64,000 bases of DNA, taken from NCBI GenBank assembly GCA_964508975.1, contig CAZDVQ010000015.1, positions 1 through 64,000 of the forward strand. The letters are read 5' to 3'. This document shows, piece after piece, positions 47,296 through 56,909 of this stretch (the stretch's first letter is position 1; each line of letters begins with the position of its first letter). The notes beneath the pieces are model-generated. The model did not search any database, was not told the DNA's origin, and saw nothing but the letters and a program-made list of their open reading frames with translations. The DNA comes from CAZDVQ01 sp964508975 (lineage in GTDB: Bacteria > Bacteroidota > Bacteroidia > Chitinophagales > Saprospiraceae). The position numbers and the translations under genes were made by a program.

Positions 47296-49800
47296 CTATT
47301 TAACTAGCTTGTTGCTGTACAGCAGCCTGCCATCTTGGTACACTTGGATGAGGTACACACCGGGCAATAAAGCCTCGGTGGAGAGCTGGATGGCATTGTC
47401 GCCATGGTCAAGCGATTGTTCGCGGTGCAATACCACCTGACCCAAAGTATTGCTCAATACCATGGAAACGGATTGCGAAGCTGTACTAAATATACTGATA
47501 TTCAATGCCTTATCAAATGGCACCGGCGAAATGCTAACCTGCTCCAGCGTACAACTGTGCTCAACGAACAGCATATCGGAATGTGAGTAGGCGCCGTTAA
47601 AATCAAATTGAGCTAGGCGGTAATAGAGCTTGCCGCTCGCGTTGTTGTCGATATGGCTGTAGCGCTGCTCCTCCATGCTTGTTCCGGCGCCTGCCAGCTC
47701 GGCGATGGACTCAAAATGTACCCCATCATTGGAGCGCTCGATGGAGAAATACTGGTTTTGGTCCTCAGTGGCGGTAGCCCAAGTCAATTGAGTTTTACCA
47801 CAAACCAATGCTTCGGCCTTGAAATAAAGCAACTCCACAGGCAACACCACCACGGTGCTGAAGCCAGCGCCAACATCGAGCAAGGTTTGGCCCGAAGTCA
47901 AGCTGAAAGCAGCCGTAGATTGGCTGGCTGGATTGGTAATATCGCTATCGGTAGCCTCGTTGCCTGAAGCGTTGGGCGGCGATACAACGGTTTGGCCTTG
48001 CGGCATGGCCACCACCACGTAGTAATTACCCGGAAGTACGCCTGCAAAGGTATACTGCCCAGAAGCATTGGTTAATGCCCTGCCTATCAAGTAATTACTG
48101 CTATTATAAAGGCTTACGTAAACATTATTCAGGCCGTTATCGCCCGCTTCTTGAATGCCATTACCATTTACATCTTCCCAAATTTGACCCGAAACGCCAG
48201 CGTTAGAACCCGGCTGATCGCACACCGATGGCACTAAGATATTAGCGAGGCAAATTGGCGGCAAGCTGGTCGAACAGTAGCCTGCACAGGTGTATGCAGA
48301 TACATCTGGGGCTGTGTAGGTACAGCTACAACCCGCAGTGCCTCCGCTGTTGGTCACACTAGTGGTAAAGGCAAAAATATTGTTGGTACCAGCCACGGCT
48401 ACATCGCCGTAAGCATCGGAACTGCCGGTGTTGAGCACGTTGTTGAGCCGGTTATTACTAAAGGTATTAGTGGTGAAACCAGAGTTGGTGCCGCCCGAAC
48501 GCACCCAAAAACCACCGCCACGGCTATTCGCGTTGTTGTTGGTGAAATAATTCCCCGTCATGGTAAAGTTCGAATAGTAAAAAGCGATGGCCCCGCCCCG
48601 GAAGGCACTGTTGCTATCGAAAAAAGAATTGACTACACTAACCACTGGGTAGTTGGCTACGGTGCTATTGCCAGATGTATAAATAGCACCGCCGTACACC
48701 GCCGAAGCGTTGACCGAGTTTCCTTTGAAAGTACAACCGTTTATGGTCACATTGCTACGCTGGTTGATGTAAACGGCCCCACCACCTTGATCGGCAGTAG
48801 CGCTAGATGGGCTAGCGCTGTTGTTGTAAAAGTCGCTGTTTAAAATACTTACAAAGCACTGAATGCCAATGGCCAAGGCACCGCCCTTACCCGTTGTGGC
48901 GGTGTTGTTTGAAAAAATACAATTACTGATATCTACGGTAGGCCCGTTGTGCGAGGCCGTTCTGCTTGAACCCTGCGCAATGTTGAGGGCACCACCTGTG
49001 TTGTTGCGGGTATTACAAATAAACTCACAGTCGGTTATATTTACATCGGTGTTATGCGCCGAGGTAACCGAGTTAGCCAAGATGGTCATGGCGCTTACGC
49101 TGGGATCGTTGTTGTGGTTCAAGAATTTGCAATTCAGCAAGTTTACCGTGGTGGTGTTGCTGGTGCCGGCACCGCCAGCGGCGGCATTGCCTGCTAGGCC
49201 AGTTGAGGTGATGGTAATGGCATCGAGACCACTTTTAGCACAAGCATCAAACACGCAGTTCTCGATGGTAATGTTGGTGGAGTTAGCAATGCTGATGACC
49301 GAGTTAAAGCCCTTGAAGTAAAAATTACGGATGGTAATATTATTGGCCCCAGATATTTGGATGATAGGCCCAATGTTGCCCGAAATATTGCTTACATCCA
49401 AAAAAGTACCGCAACCACCTGTAGTACCGGTAATGGTTAGGCCGTTCAGGGCGCTTGTCACAGCTAGGGTATAACTCAAAGAATTACCAGAGCAGTTCTC
49501 GGCACCGTTCTGGTTGTCGTAATCGTAGTTTTGAATGTAGGCATCGGGTAAAAACTCAATCGTTTGCCCTGCCGAAGGATTGCTGGACACATATTGTGCA
49601 GCTGCCCACCAAGAGGCATACGGCGTTGATAAAGAGCCATTTGCAACAATACTGGCATCTTGCGAAGACCAAGAACAGGTGGTGCCTGGATATTGCACAG
49701 GGTTCCAAGAACCAATGTAAGTGGTTTGGGCGCCTACATTAAAAGGGAATAGGCTACAGCCTAAGAGGACGAACACCACCGATTGTATGGTATTTTTCAT
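47296..49800 (-). CDS. T9SS-secreted right-handed beta-helix protein with SdrD-B-like domain
   Basis: An 834-residue surface protein. The signal peptide ends NVGAQ (about residue 25). Residues about 100-480 are a parallel beta-helix with repeated (I/V)(T/D)I(S/T)NC and GGA(I/L) turns (for example ISNCIFSNNTATTGKGGALAI in segments). About 520-640 is an SdrD-B-like domain, SGQIWEDVNGNGIQEAGDNG, which often binds calcium. After a linker, about 670-835 is a T9SS type A sorting domain ending LYSNKLVK. It may act as an adhesin or polysaccharide-binding protein. Regulation is not visible. Confidence 0.85.
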   Translation of the reverse strand: MKNTIQSVVFVLLGCSLFPFNVGAQTTYIGSWNPVQYPGTTCSWSSQDASIVANGSLSTPYASWWAAAQYVSSNPSAGQTIEFLPDAYIQNYDYDNQNGAENCSGNSLSYTLAVTSALNGLTITGTTGGCGTFLDVSNISGNIGPIIQISGANNITIRNFYFKGFNSVISIANSTNITIENCVFDACAKSGLDAITITSTGLAGNAAAGGAGTSNTTTVNLLNCKFLNHNNDPSVSAMTILANSVTSAHNTDVNITDCEFICNTRNNTGGALNIAQGSSRTASHNGPTVDISNCIFSNNTATTGKGGALAIGIQCFVSILNSDFYNNSASPSSATADQGGGAVYINQRSNVTINGCTFKGNSVNASAVYGGAIYTSGNSTVANYPVVSVVNSFFDSNSAFRGGAIAFYYSNFTMTGNYFTNNNANSRGGGFWVRSGGTNSGFTTNTFSNNRLNNVLNTGSSDAYGDVAVAGTNNIFAFTTSVTNSGGTAGCSCTYTAPDVSAYTCAGYCSTSLPPICLANILVPSVCDQPGSNAGVSGQIWEDVNGNGIQEAGDNGLNNVYVSLYNSSNYLIGRALTNASGQYTFAGVLPGNYYVVVAMPQGQTVVSPPNASGNEATDSDITNPASQSTAAFSLTSGQTLLDVGAGFSTVVVLPVELLYFKAEALVCGKTQLTWATATEDQNQYFSIERSNDGVHFESIAELAGAGTSMEEQRYSHIDNNASGKLYYRLAQFDFNGAYSHSDMLFVEHSCTLEQVSISPVPFDKALNISIFSTASQSVSMVLSNTLGQVVLHREQSLDHGDNAIQLSTEALLPGVYLIQVYQDGRLLYSNKLVK

Positions 49801-49945
49801 AGTGTTTTGTTTTTGTACTAGCTAACTTTGGACACAATTCATTGACATTCATCAAATAATTGTGAAATTATGGTAAACAAAACTACAAGGGAATTTTACT
49901 AGATTTACATCGAAAAATAATCGATTTTAATACATCTGACCGCTC

Positions 49946-51460
49946 ATGACGTCAAACAGCACAGCATTTAATATCATAAAATCGCTCACCATGTCGGAAA
50001 AGCGGTACTTCAAAATATTTGCGAAACGCCATGTATTAGGAAGTCAAAATAAATATGTAGCTCTTTTTGAACGCTTAGATGCTATGGTACAGGAGGACAA
50101 TACGGCCCTAATTACTGCTATGTCACAACTTGGCTACAAGAATGCCAATTTAGCTGCCGATAAAAACTATCTCGCACAGTTGCTTCAACGAGCATTAAAC
50201 GCTTTTTACAACGAGCAAAACATCAGCTTAAAAATAAAAAGTAACCTGCAAACCATCGAGATATTGTTCCATAAAGGCCTGTACCACGAGTGCCTGAAAC
50301 TCATCCGCAAAACCGAGAAATTGATCGAGGAGGGCGAGTATTACACCCTGCAAATTGACCTCATCATCTGGAAACGCAAGTGTAGCGGCTATGCCTACGG
50401 CCTCAAAAAAGCCCAGGAGGTAAACCTCGAGATGGACTATTGCATCCACAAGGTCAACAACTTGAAAGATATCGTCGATATTTATTACACGACTTATATC
50501 GAGAAGCTCAAGTGGCAATCTGACCCCAGCGATAAGCTTGAAAAAGTGTTCGGCCAACTATTCCAACAGCCTGTCATGCACGAGCCCACTGAAAACATGA
50601 CCGTACAGGCCCAAATTTTTCACCAGCTCTGTTTTGCGCATTACTATTTCTTGGGCAATGATTACCCCAAAGAGTACCATGCCCTGAAAGCCGTGGCTAA
50701 AATCATTCAGCAAAACCCGGTGTACGAACGCGAAAACCTCATGGATTGCGTGGCGCTGTACAACCGCTTGCTCAACGCCTCCAAGTATTTTGAACAGGAT
50801 ACTTTTTACACCGACCTACAATATTTATCCAACTTCAACACTGAGGGTAGCTTTATCCCTCAGGTGCTCAAACAACGTATTTTCATCCATATCAGCACCG
50901 TCGAGCTCGATTTCCTCATGATTCATGGCCAGTTTCAACAAGCTTACGGCATGGCCGAGGGCATCAGCAGCCGGGTCAGCAGCTTCACCTTCCCCATCGA
51001 GCCGTATTACGACGTGCAGCTCCGCCATGCCTTAATGAAGGTCTATATTATACAGGGTCTTTATAGCGAGGCCCTTGACATTTCCAACGAGCTCAACAAC
51101 CGCTTTAGTTTCAACGACAACCCGCACGCGTTTTTCCAGGCACAAATCCTCAACAGCATGTGCCACTACTGCCTTGGCAACCGGGTCATGCTGGCCAACA
51201 CCATCCCAAACCTCTTGATCAAGTATAAAAAAGAGTTCAGCAGCCGGCATTTTGAGCGCAGTTTTTTACGGCTTTTGCACAAGTCGCTGCTCGATGTAAA
51301 CCTCATGAACAACAGCAAGCGCAACGATTTTTTCGATCGTTTTTGCCAAAAATATAGCCCGCAGCAAAGCCTCAACAACCAGGATACCGACAACCCCATC
51401 CTGTACACCATGTGGCTCAAGGCCCTCATCCAAAACAAGCCTATCGCCCAGATTTTTTGA
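49946..51460 (+). CDS. large helical protein of unknown function
   Basis: A 504-residue soluble protein with no signal or membrane segment. It is mostly helical with repeating Leu/Ala and Tyr-rich pairs (for example CLKLIRKTEKLIEEGEYYTLQI, YSEALDISNELNNRF), a TPR-like pattern. The N-terminus (FNIIKSLTMSEKRYFKIFAKRHV) is conserved in my memory of similar Bacteroidota proteins, but no function is known. It is transcribed alone; copy o follows directly after its stop. Confidence 0.75.
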   Translation: MTSNSTAFNIIKSLTMSEKRYFKIFAKRHVLGSQNKYVALFERLDAMVQEDNTALITAMSQLGYKNANLAADKNYLAQLLQRALNAFYNEQNISLKIKSNLQTIEILFHKGLYHECLKLIRKTEKLIEEGEYYTLQIDLIIWKRKCSGYAYGLKKAQEVNLEMDYCIHKVNNLKDIVDIYYTTYIEKLKWQSDPSDKLEKVFGQLFQQPVMHEPTENMTVQAQIFHQLCFAHYYFLGNDYPKEYHALKAVAKIIQQNPVYERENLMDCVALYNRLLNASKYFEQDTFYTDLQYLSNFNTEGSFIPQVLKQRIFIHISTVELDFLMIHGQFQQAYGMAEGISSRVSSFTFPIEPYYDVQLRHALMKVYIIQGLYSEALDISNELNNRFSFNDNPHAFFQAQILNSMCHYCLGNRVMLANTIPNLLIKYKKEFSSRHFERSFLRLLHKSLLDVNLMNNSKRNDFFDRFCQKYSPQQSLNNQDTDNPILYTMWLKALIQNKPIAQIF

Positions 51461-51618
51461 TTTTTTTGGGCGCCCCGGCTACGCCGTCGCTACGTTGCGC
51501 GGCTCGCTGTCGCTCGGCCCTTCGCCGCCCTTTTATAAGGAGACGTTCCACGGAACGGCTCTACAGGCGGCTTGGTCTGGCGCGTTGCGCCACCGCTCCA
51601 CATCGCTGGCGCAGGGCC
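51461..51618 (+). repeat. GC-rich modular repeat, family 1, copy o (full length)
   Basis: Begins at the stop of the previous gene: TTTTTTTGGGCGCCC, hairpin A (CGGC TAC GCCG), GTCGCTACGTTGCGCGG, CTCGCTGTCGCTCGG, and GCCGCCC with an AGGAGACGTTCC insert and CAGGCGGC. Hairpin C (GGCGC GTT GCGCC) ends in CCACATCGCTGGCGCAGG. It fills most of the 51461-51742 gap. Confidence 0.9.
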
Positions 51619-51742
51619 AAAATATTTTTTTTCGGGTAGCTGTAACTTTTCAAAAGGGCACTGCGTCATACGGACAAATGAACAAATTGAGCTTGCAAGC
51701 GCCTCAACTTAAATTACTTCAATCCCTTTAAAATTACTTCCT

Positions 51743-52531
51743 ATGAAACGCATATTCCTTTTCGCCCTGCTTACATTAGCAACCATCACGACTACTTTTG
51801 CTCAAACCGACAGCGTGCTGACCGAACAAATTGAAATCAACACCAGAGAAGATATCGATGAAGAAGATGCCGCTGAAATTAAAATCCCCAATGGCACCAA
51901 GAAAGGCCGCCTCGACATCCACTGGTTTGGCCTTGACTTCGCCTTCAACGGTTATACCAACGGCGGCAACTTCAACCTACCTTCTAGCTTAGATGCTTAC
52001 GAGTTGAACTACGGTCGCTCAACCAACTGGACCATCCACTTGTTCCGCCAGTCATTAGCCATCACCAAGAACAACAGCCTCAAGTTTGTTTACGGCCCAA
52101 GTTTCTCTTTCAGCCGATTCAACTTTGCCAACAGTGTTCGCCTGCCCCTCGACGAAAGCACCGGCATCGTAGTGGAAGAAGGTACAAACTACCGCAAGAA
52201 CCGTTTGTACAACGCCTGGGTTAACGTTCCTGTGATGTTCGAAGTTGAAACCAAACCAAACAACCGCAAGCAGTCTTTCCGCTTAGGACTTGGTGCACAA
52301 GCTGGTTTCTTGATTGGTTCAAACCAAAAATTCGTGAGCAACGACGGTGCTAAAGATGTGGTTCGCAACGACTTCGGCATGAACAAGTTCCGCTATGGCA
52401 TCGTGGGCCGCATTGGTTTCGGCAACATTACCCTCACCGCTGAATACACCTTGAACCCATTGTTCAAATCTAGCCAGATGGCCGACCTCAATACCTTTGC
52501 TTTCGGTATCTGCCTGGTAAACTTTAAATAA
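51743..52531 (+). CDS. outer-membrane beta-barrel protein
   Basis: A 262-residue protein. The signal peptide ends TFAQ (about residue 21), followed by an acidic linker (REDIDEEDAAEIKIPNG). A barrel of alternating strands follows: GRLDIHWFGLDFAFNGY, TIHLFRQSLAITKNNSLKFVYGPSFSFS in segments, QSFRLGLGAQAGFLIG, FRYGIVGRIGFGNITLTAEY, ending in FGICLVNFK. It is a PorT-like small OMP of unknown role, monocistronic with a strong terminator after it. Confidence 0.82.
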   Translation: MKRIFLFALLTLATITTTFAQTDSVLTEQIEINTREDIDEEDAAEIKIPNGTKKGRLDIHWFGLDFAFNGYTNGGNFNLPSSLDAYELNYGRSTNWTIHLFRQSLAITKNNSLKFVYGPSFSFSRFNFANSVRLPLDESTGIVVEEGTNYRKNRLYNAWVNVPVMFEVETKPNNRKQSFRLGLGAQAGFLIGSNQKFVSNDGAKDVVRNDFGMNKFRYGIVGRIGFGNITLTAEYTLNPLFKSSQMADLNTFAFGICLVNFK

Positions 52532-52557
52532 TAAGTTTTTCGATAGTTTTCCACTAG

Positions 52558-52590
52558 AGTCTCTGCCAGCAATGGCAGGGGCTTTTTTTT
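52558..52590 (+). terminator. intrinsic terminator
   Basis: CTCTGCCA (52561-52568) pairs with TGGCAGGG (52573-52580), loop GCAA, followed by GGCTTTTTTTT. It ends the OMP gene. Confidence 0.85.
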
Positions 52591-52596
52591 GTGCCC

Positions 52597-52711
52597 TCGC
52601 GTTAGCTGGCCAGAGGGCAGCCGCGTAGCGGCTGGTGCGCAGCACTAAGCGTTTAGCGCACCCGGCGGACAGCGGCGACGGGCGTAGCCCGGCGCAACGC
52701 CCAAAAAAAAT
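52597..52711 (-). repeat. GC-rich modular repeat, family 1, copy p
   Basis: A reverse copy. Minus strand: TTTTTTTTGGGCGTTGCG, hairpin A (CGGGC TAC GCCCG), GTCGCCGCTGTCC, GCGCTAAACGCTTAG, then a GCCGC TAC GCGGC hairpin, and the end CCAGCTAACGCGAGG. It faces the ChaN-like gene's stop. Confidence 0.82.
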
Positions 52712-52714
52712 AAT

Positions 52715-53569
52715 CTAATGCGTGCTGGTCATATCTTCGTCCACCACGATGATAAAGTCGGCTAATTGCTCGTTTTCGGCATCCAGTTTTTCCACCGACG
52801 CTTGCGATACCGTGCTGATAGTCATGATTTTAAGCTTGGGGTTATAATGTTTGAGGTACCAGAACAACCCATCGAAGTTGTTGGAATGGAAAGCACCGTT
52901 GAGGTGCAGGCAAGTTTCGCCAGGTTCCCAGTTTTGCAGCACGAAATGCGCCATAGTAGCATCTTTGAGGGCCTGCGCCTGCGGGAAAAATGGATTTCCA
53001 TCGGCCATGCCCAGCATTTCCTGATAGCCTGGCAAATTGGGGTCGTAAGGCAGCGGCAGCGGCGGAATTGCGCTCAAAGAATACTCGGGCAGCTTGTTCA
53101 ACACCTCAAAACCACCTTTTGACACCATGGCGGCGTAGCGGCGAGGCACGTTGCTGGCGATGACTTTAAGCCCAAAATCCTTGGCCAGTTGTATCAAGGG
53201 TTTGTAATCCGTTTTATAGTTGGGCCAGAGCCTACAATCGCGCTCAAAAGATGACTCGGTGATTAAGCCCAAGAGATATTCATTTATAACGCCTTGGTTA
53301 TCAGATTCAAACATCTCGAAGCCCAAGCTAAGTTCATCTTTTTTGAGCTCGTACAAGCTTTTGGCCAACTCGAGTTGTAGCCAATGCGAAATTGGATTGT
53401 TGTGGTATTCACCAAACAGTACCACATCGGCCTCAGAAAGTTGTAGGGCCATTTTTTGGAATTTCACCGACTTGCCCTTGCTGTCGAAAATATCGTAGGC
53501 TTGTGGGGATTGGGCAGAGAGCAACGAGACAAACAGTAAAAAAAGAAATACTGTTGAAAATTTTGTCAT
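52715..53569 (-). CDS. ChaN-like (DUF399) exported protein
   Basis: A 284-residue protein with a signal peptide ending LLSAQ (about residue 20). The ChaN/DUF399 core has DVVLFGEYHNNPISHWLQL near residue 50 and LGFEMFESDNQ near 82, then RDCRLWPNYKTDYKPLI and VIASNVPRRYA. GEYHNNP with a later HxNGAFHSNN block matches the heme-binding Tiki-superfamily proteins, which are proposed to handle iron or heme at the envelope. The last residues (DEDMTSTH) are free of an anchor. Confidence 0.88.
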   Translation of the reverse strand: MTKFSTVFLFLLFVSLLSAQSPQAYDIFDSKGKSVKFQKMALQLSEADVVLFGEYHNNPISHWLQLELAKSLYELKKDELSLGFEMFESDNQGVINEYLLGLITESSFERDCRLWPNYKTDYKPLIQLAKDFGLKVIASNVPRRYAAMVSKGGFEVLNKLPEYSLSAIPPLPLPYDPNLPGYQEMLGMADGNPFFPQAQALKDATMAHFVLQNWEPGETCLHLNGAFHSNNFDGLFWYLKHYNPKLKIMTISTVSQASVEKLDAENEQLADFIIVVDEDMTSTH

Positions 53570-53600
53570 GATAATTAGTTTAAAATGTTGCCTAAATCGG

Positions 53601-53608
53601 TAACTTTG
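53601..53608 (+). promoter_or_regulatory. -7 element (TAACTTTG) of the HigBA-like operon
   Basis: A perfect TAnnTTTG, 13 bases before the out-of-frame ATG at 53621 and 20 before the TTG at 53628. Confidence 0.65.
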
Positions 53609-53627
53609 CGGAACAAAAGTATGAAAA

Positions 53628-53966
53628 TTGCCGTTCCTTAGAGAAATACTATACTACAAAAATTACTATTTGGACTTCTTTAACGACCTCAAACCAGAGG
53701 TAAAAACGAAGTTCAACTGGACATTGCAGTTAATTGCAACTCAAGACCGAGTTCCAGAGAAGTACTTCAAACACTTAACTGGCTCAAATGGTATCTATGA
53801 AGTAAGGGTAGAAGTTGGCTCGGATATATATCGTGTGTTTGGTTTTTTTGACAAAGGCCGCTTAATAATCCTAGTCAATGGATTTCAAAAGAAAACCAAT
53901 AAGACCCCTAAAGGAGAATTGATACTTGCAGAAAAATTAAAAAAACAGTATTTCGATGAAAAATAA
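53628..53966 (+). CDS. toxin of the HigB/RelE superfamily (Gp49-like)
   Basis: A 112-residue basic protein matching the phage-derived Gp49-like/HigB toxins: YYLDFFNDLKPEVKTKFNWTLQLIATQDR, then FKHLTGSNGIYEVRVEVGSDIYRVFGFFDKGRLIILVNGFQKKTNKTPKGELILAEK in segments. HigB toxins cut mRNA on the ribosome. No ATG opens this frame; the only nearby ATG (53621) reads KIAVP and stops, so translation needs the TTG, or the locus has a one-base frameshift at its start. The antitoxin gene overlaps its last 11 bases. Confidence 0.85.
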   Translation: MPFLREILYYKNYYLDFFNDLKPEVKTKFNWTLQLIATQDRVPEKYFKHLTGSNGIYEVRVEVGSDIYRVFGFFDKGRLIILVNGFQKKTNKTPKGELILAEKLKKQYFDEK

Positions 53967-54258
53967 TAATCACCTCAGTTCATTTGCCGACCACCTTGAC
54001 GAACAGTATGGCAAACAAGGCACCCCCACAAGAGAAATTTACGAACAAGGCTTTGAAGCTTTTAAGCTTGGCGTCATGCTTCAGTCCATGCGCAAAGAAA
54101 AGGGCATGACACAGGAAGAGCTCGCACTAAAATGCGGTACAACTAAAAATTATATTTCAAGAATTGAAAATAATGCAAGTGATATCCGATTGTCAACCCT
54201 CATGCGCATTATCCAGGTAGGGTTTGGCGGACATTTGAAAATGCATGTTGATTTTTAA
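53956..54258 (+). CDS. XRE-family antitoxin (HigA-like)
   Basis: A 100-residue protein with a helix-turn-helix of the XRE type in the second half: MTQEELALKCGTTKNYISRIENNASDIRL near residue 50. HigA antitoxins bind HigB and repress the operon. It overlaps the toxin gene by 11 bases in the usual toxin-first order. Confidence 0.9.
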   Translation: MKNNNHLSSFADHLDEQYGKQGTPTREIYEQGFEAFKLGVMLQSMRKEKGMTQEELALKCGTTKNYISRIENNASDIRLSTLMRIIQVGFGGHLKMHVDF

Positions 54259-54344
54259 AACTATCTTATTTTCGTACTTTCGTGCTTCAAACCCAGTTGT
54301 ATTCGGGTTAAACACACTTTTATTCACCAACAATTATCAAAACA

Positions 54345-56264
54345 ATGATTAACATTACTCTTCCCGATGGCAGCGTTCGTATGTATGAGTCGGGAGTGAC
54401 AGGCATGGACGTGGCCATGTCTATCAGCGAGGGCCTGGCCCGTAACGTACTGGCCGCCAAGGTAAACGGAGAAGTTTGGGACCTCAGCAGGCCCATTACC
54501 GCCGATTCAGAACTCGCACTCCTCAAATGGGACGACAAAGAAGGTAAACAAACCTTCTGGCACTCCTCTGCCCACCTCCTCGCCGAGGCCGTTGAAAGCC
54601 TCTTCCCCGGTACCAAGTTCGGTATCGGACCAGCTATTGACAATGGTTTTTACTACGACATCGATACCGGTGACCGTCAGTTGACCCTTGCCGACCTCGA
54701 GCAAATCGAGCGCAAGATGAAGGAGCTGTCCAACAACAAGAGCGAATACCGCCGCCAAGAAGTTAGCAAGGCTGACGCCATCGCTTATTTCCAAGAAAAA
54801 GGCGACGAGTACAAACTCGAGCTACTCGAAGGCCTTCAAGATGGCCAAATTACCTTCTACTCGCAAGGCGATTTTACGGACCTCTGCCGTGGGCCACACA
54901 TCCCTAATACCGATCGTATCAAGGCCGTGAAACTCCTCAGCCTGGCCGGTGCTTACTGGCGTGGCGACGAGTCGCGCAAGCAGCTCACTCGCGTGTACGG
55001 TATTACTTTCCCAAAACAAAAAGAACTTGACGAGTACCTCGTGATGCTCGAAGAAGCCAAAAAGCGCGACCACCGCAAGGTAGGCGCCGAGTTGGAGCTC
55101 TTCATGTTCTCGGAGCGTGTAGGTGCTGGTTTACCGATTTGGTTGCCTAAAGGCACTGCCCTTCGCCAACGCCTGGAAGATTTCTTGAAAGCCGAGCAAC
55201 TTAAACGTGGCTATACCCCAGTTATCACCCCGCACATCGGGCACAAACAACTGTATGTAACTTCTGGTCACTACGAAAAATACGGTGCCGATAGCTTCCA
55301 GCCCATCCATACGCCACGCGAAGGCGAAGAGTTCTTCCTGAAACCGATGAACTGCCCGCACCACTGCGAGATTTACGGCCATAAACCGCACTCTTACAAG
55401 GAGTTGCCTATCCGTATCGCAGAGTTTGGTACAGTTTACCGCTACGAGCAAAGTGGTGAGCTACACGGTTTGTCGCGCGTGCGTTGCTTTACCCAGGACG
55501 ATGCCCACATCTTCTGTACCCCAGAGCAAGTAAAACAAGAGTTCCTAAACGTGTTGGAGTTGACCACTTTGGTTATCAGCAAGATGGGCTTCAACGACTT
55601 TACGGCGCAGATTTCGCTGCGCGACCCTGAGAACAAAACCAAGTACATCGGCTCGGAAGAGAACTGGGAAAACGCAGAGCGTGCCATCATCGAGGCAACA
55701 CAAGAAGTTGGTTTACCAACCGTGACCGAATTGGGCGAAGCGGCTTTCTATGGCCCCAAACTCGACTTCATGGTGAAAGATGCGCTAGGCCGTTCATGGC
55801 AGTTGGGTACCATCCAGGTGGATTATAACCTGCCACAACGTTTCAAACTCGAGTACATTGGTGCCGATAACCAACGCCACACCCCCGTGATGATTCACCG
55901 TGCGCCGTTTGGCTCGATGGAGCGTTTCATCTCGGTGTTGATCGAGCATACCGGCGGTAACTTCCCATTGTGGTTGGCACCTGACCAATTTGCCATTTTG
56001 CCCATTTCCGACAGGTTCCTCGACTACTCAGAGGGCTTGAAAAACCAGTTAGCGGTACATGATATCCGTGGTTTTGTAGACGAACGCGGCGAGAAAGTTG
56101 GTCGTAAAATCCGCGATGCCGAGGTTAAAAAAGTACCATTCATGCTGATTGTCGGCGAGAAAGAAGCCGCTGAAGGCCTTGTTTCTGTTCGTCGTCACGG
56201 CGAGGGCGACTTGGGCAGCATGACAATAGCTGACTTTGTAGCGTACTTCAAGCAGCAATTGTAA
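54345..56264 (+). CDS. thrS: threonyl-tRNA synthetase
   Basis: A 639-residue ThrRS of normal size. Order: TGS domain (1-60, [16 protein letters not shown]), editing/second domain with [17 protein letters not shown] near 75 and [11 protein letters not shown], and the class II catalytic core. Motif 2 lies around [26 protein letters not shown], with the zinc Cys in [10 protein letters not shown] near 337 and motif 3 in [11 protein letters not shown] near 520. The C-terminal anticodon-binding domain ([10 protein letters not shown] onward) completes it. It stands alone with its own terminator at 56291. Confidence 0.97.
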   Translation: MINITLPDGSVRMYESGVTGMDVAMSISEGLARNVLAAKVNGEVWDLSRPITADSELALLKWDDKEGKQTFWHSSAHLLAEAVESLFPGTKFGIGPAIDNGFYYDIDTGDRQLTLADLEQIERKMKELSNNKSEYRRQEVSKADAIAYFQEKGDEYKLELLEGLQDGQITFYSQGDFTDLCRGPHIPNTDRIKAVKLLSLAGAYWRGDESRKQLTRVYGITFPKQKELDEYLVMLEEAKKRDHRKVGAELELFMFSERVGAGLPIWLPKGTALRQRLEDFLKAEQLKRGYTPVITPHIGHKQLYVTSGHYEKYGADSFQPIHTPREGEEFFLKPMNCPHHCEIYGHKPHSYKELPIRIAEFGTVYRYEQSGELHGLSRVRCFTQDDAHIFCTPEQVKQEFLNVLELTTLVISKMGFNDFTAQISLRDPENKTKYIGSEENWENAERAIIEATQEVGLPTVTELGEAAFYGPKLDFMVKDALGRSWQLGTIQVDYNLPQRFKLEYIGADNQRHTPVMIHRAPFGSMERFISVLIEHTGGNFPLWLAPDQFAILPISDRFLDYSEGLKNQLAVHDIRGFVDERGEKVGRKIRDAEVKKVPFMLIVGEKEAAEGLVSVRRHGEGDLGSMTIADFVAYFKQQL

Positions 56265-56290
56265 GCCAAACATACGCTAAAGAATACCGG

Positions 56291-56325
56291 AAGGGGGAAC
56301 AAGCCATTGTTCTCCCTTTTTTTTG
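56291..56325 (+). terminator. intrinsic terminator of thrS
   Basis: AAGGGGGAACAA (56291-56302) pairs with TTGTTCTCCCTT (56307-56318), one G-T pair, loop GCCA, followed by a T run. Confidence 0.88.
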
Positions 56326-56490
56326 TTTTGGGCGTGCCCCTCGCCTGTGCTGCGTATTGCATACGCCCCAGCACGCTCGGGTCGGTCCCCGCCGGGGTTC
56401 GTTTTACTCCGTGCTTCTGAGCCGCGAAGCATCGCGGCTCTACGGCGCACCCGCGCTACGCGCGGCCCTTTGGGCACCTCACGCAGACGG
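56317..56490 (+). repeat. GC-rich modular repeat, family 1, copy q (diverged, long)
   Basis: TTTTGGGCGTGCCCC, a nested hairpin (GTGCTG enclosing CGTAT TGC ATACG, closing CAGCAC), GGTCCCCGCCGGGGTTCG, CTCCGTGCTTC, then AGCCGCGA AGCA TCGCGGCT, and CGCACCCGCGCTACGCGCGG. It ends CCTCACGCAGACGG. Confidence 0.75.
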
Positions 56491-56573
56491 TGGCGATGCC
56501 ATCGTTTTCGTTTTTTTAGGTGTATTTTTTTTAACCCTGTGCTTAAGTCCCTCGCAGATAGGCTACCAATTTT

Positions 56574-56909
56574 CTAGCTTGTTAGATCTAGCCCTTCAAC
56601 CATTTCTTCCAATTCTTGCTGCGTTATGGTTGAGGTTTCACTCTTATCATATATGGATAGCAAATACAAGGTTTCAGCGTCTATATATAGGTAGGTTATG
56701 ACCCTTGCACCTCCACTTTTGCCTTTGCCCTTGCTCTTAATAGCTAGTCGTATTTTATAGCAGTTATTACCCAAAAATACCCCCAGCTCAGGGTTTTCAG
56801 AAACATCCTCAACTAGCTGTGCAAATTCCTGCTTAAGAGAAGGATATTTTTTAGCCAATCGTTTGATTTCTTTTTCAAAACGGTTTGTAACGATTACTTT
56901 AAAGCTCAT
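56574..56909 (-). CDS. toxin of the RelE/ParE superfamily
   Basis: A 111-residue basic protein with the RelE-type layout: SFKVIVTNRFEKEIKRLAKKYPSLKQEFAQLVEDV at the start, then YKIRLAIKSKGKGKSGGARVITYLYIDAETLYLLSIYDKSE in segments. It is likely an mRNA interferase or a gyrase-type toxin. It overlaps the short upstream gene by 11 bases, antitoxin first. Confidence 0.85.
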   Translation of the reverse strand: MSFKVIVTNRFEKEIKRLAKKYPSLKQEFAQLVEDVSENPELGVFLGNNCYKIRLAIKSKGKGKSGGARVITYLYIDAETLYLLSIYDKSETSTITQQELEEMVEGLDLTS

